In this document: in pieces, positions 40,823 through 41,466 of the stretch | How the letters are laid out: each line of letters begins with the position of its first letter | Position numbering within the stretch: position 1 is the first letter of the stretch | Origin: Paenibacillaceae bacterium | Lineage (GTDB): Bacteria > Bacillota > Clostridia > Lachnospirales > Lachnospiraceae | DNA length: 41,466 nt | Reading direction: 5' to 3' | Assembly: GCA_015057715.1 (NCBI GenBank) | Contig: SVDS01000025.1 | Location: 1-41,466 of the forward strand | Made by a program: the position numbers and the translations under genes | The notes under the pieces: generated by a model | What the model was told of the DNA's origin: nothing | The model's database searches: none | The model's input: only the letters and a program-made list of their open reading frames with translations

Positions 40823-41466
40823 ATGATAATACAGAGCAGACGCGTGTGGATTGCAGGACAGTTTATTCCGGCACAGCTTGAGCTGTCGGAAGGAAAAATT
40901 TCAGCAGTAAACGGGTATGGAACCCAGCCAGCAGATCGTGATTATGGAAATGATCGGATCGTACCCGGGTTTATCGATATTCATACTCATGGAGCATATG
41001 GCTATGATACCAATGACGGTGAGCCTCAGGGCCTTAAGGACTGGATTAAAAGAATTCCTGAAGAGGGGGTTACTGCACTTTTGCCCACAACAGTGACGCA
41101 GATGCCAGGAGTTTTGGAAAAAGCAGTTTCCAATATAGCCAATGTTGTAAATGATGGTTATGAGGGTGCCGAGATCCTGGGTATTCATTTTGAGGGCCCT
41201 TATCTGGATATGAAGTACAAGGGAGCACAGCCTCCGGAAGCCATAGCAAAGCCTTCTGTGGAGCAGTTTGAAAGTTATCAGAAGGCAGCAAAAGGAAAGA
41301 TTAAATATATAACTCTTGCTCCTGAACGGGATGAAAACTTTGCTCTTACAAAATATTGTAAAAAGCATGGAGTAGTGGTAAGTATGGGGCATTCGGCTGC
41401 TACGTATGACCAGGCTCTCATGGGAATTGCCAACGGTGCCACCTCCATGACCCATGTCTACAACGG
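40823..41466 (+). CDS. nagA: N-acetylglucosamine-6-phosphate deacetylase (3' partial)
   Basis: NagA removes the acetyl group from N-acetylglucosamine-6-phosphate, the first committed step of amino-sugar use and of wall-sugar recycling. The frame stays open to the window edge (214 codons, so a bit more than half of the usual 380 or so residues). Family marks are the metal-binding VPGFIDIHTHGAYGYDTND, TALLPTTVTQMP, the catalytic-site GIHFEGPYLD with metal-binding Glu, ITLAPE, and the zinc-binding SMGHSAATYDQA and MTHVYN. The ribosome binding site is AGGGGTAGGA. A nagB gene may follow outside the window. Confidence 0.93.
   Translation, partial: MIIQSRRVWIAGQFIPAQLELSEGKISAVNGYGTQPADRDYGNDRIVPGFIDIHTHGAYGYDTNDGEPQGLKDWIKRIPEEGVTALLPTTVTQMPGVLEKAVSNIANVVNDGYEGAEILGIHFEGPYLDMKYKGAQPPEAIAKPSVEQFESYQKAAKGKIKYITLAPERDENFALTKYCKKHGVVVSMGHSAATYDQALMGIANGATSMTHVYN

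Overview
The window looks like a chromosomal segment of a low-to-mid-GC, Gram-positive anaerobe of the Clostridia, most likely a Lachnospiraceae member of the Lacrimispora / Clostridium saccharolyticum type. This rests on strong AGGAGG-type ribosome binding sites, TTGACA/TATAAT promoters, Ala/Thr-rich lipoprotein linkers, and the gene content (GH18 hydrolase with SH3 domain, VanW protein, MutS2, YhaM-type nuclease, AraR-type regulator). The species call is inference. I saw no rRNA, tRNA, CRISPR array, insertion sequence or phage gene. Both ends cut through genes.

Layout: (1) 1-2340 holds the end of a kinase-linked cluster: a Ser/Thr kinase fused to a degenerate P-loop domain, a free-standing paralog of that domain, and a small unknown protein. 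(2) 2543-6486 holds cell-envelope genes: an anchored GH18 hydrolase, a lipoprotein metallophosphoesterase and an N-acetylmuramoyl-L-alanine amidase, ended by a 12-bp-stem terminator. (3) 6507-10344, minus strand: asparagine synthetase A, then an AgrA/AgrC-like pair (LytTR regulator and GHKL kinase), then a coiled-coil protein with a candidate LytTR site in front of it. (4) 10456-19699, plus strand: a long tight housekeeping run of threonylcarbamoyl-AMP synthase, dCMP deaminase, B12-type radical SAM protein, endonuclease III, DEDD exonuclease, a 38-residue membrane peptide, VanW protein, AIR-synthase C-domain protein, Lrp-type regulator, aminotransferase and TrmL. (5) 19747-23854: a ferric-siderophore ABC importer of the YclNOPQ/FatB type. 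(6) 23950-29540: a multiple-monosaccharide ABC importer (ChvE/MmsA/MmsB type) followed by an AraR-like repressor and a small membrane protein. (7) 29747-30291: an orphan BlaI-type repressor. (8) 30309-35005, minus strand: mutS2, an OmpR-type regulator and its histidine kinase, the last two separated by a hairpin and a new promoter. (9) 35170-37582: an HtrA-like protein that has lost its whole catalytic triad, and a YhaM-type exoribonuclease. (10) 37752-40677: a second OmpR-type pair with an unusual multi-pass kinase. (11) 40729-41466: the start of nagA.

The most interesting points are the paralogous pseudo-P-loop pair, the HtrA pseudoprotease, a histidine kinase whose best ribosome binding site serves no ATG/GTG/TTG, a direct repeat with LytTR geometry in front of a coiled-coil gene, a 38-residue membrane peptide, and inverted repeats on the sugar-operon promoters that fit control by the downstream AraR-like protein.
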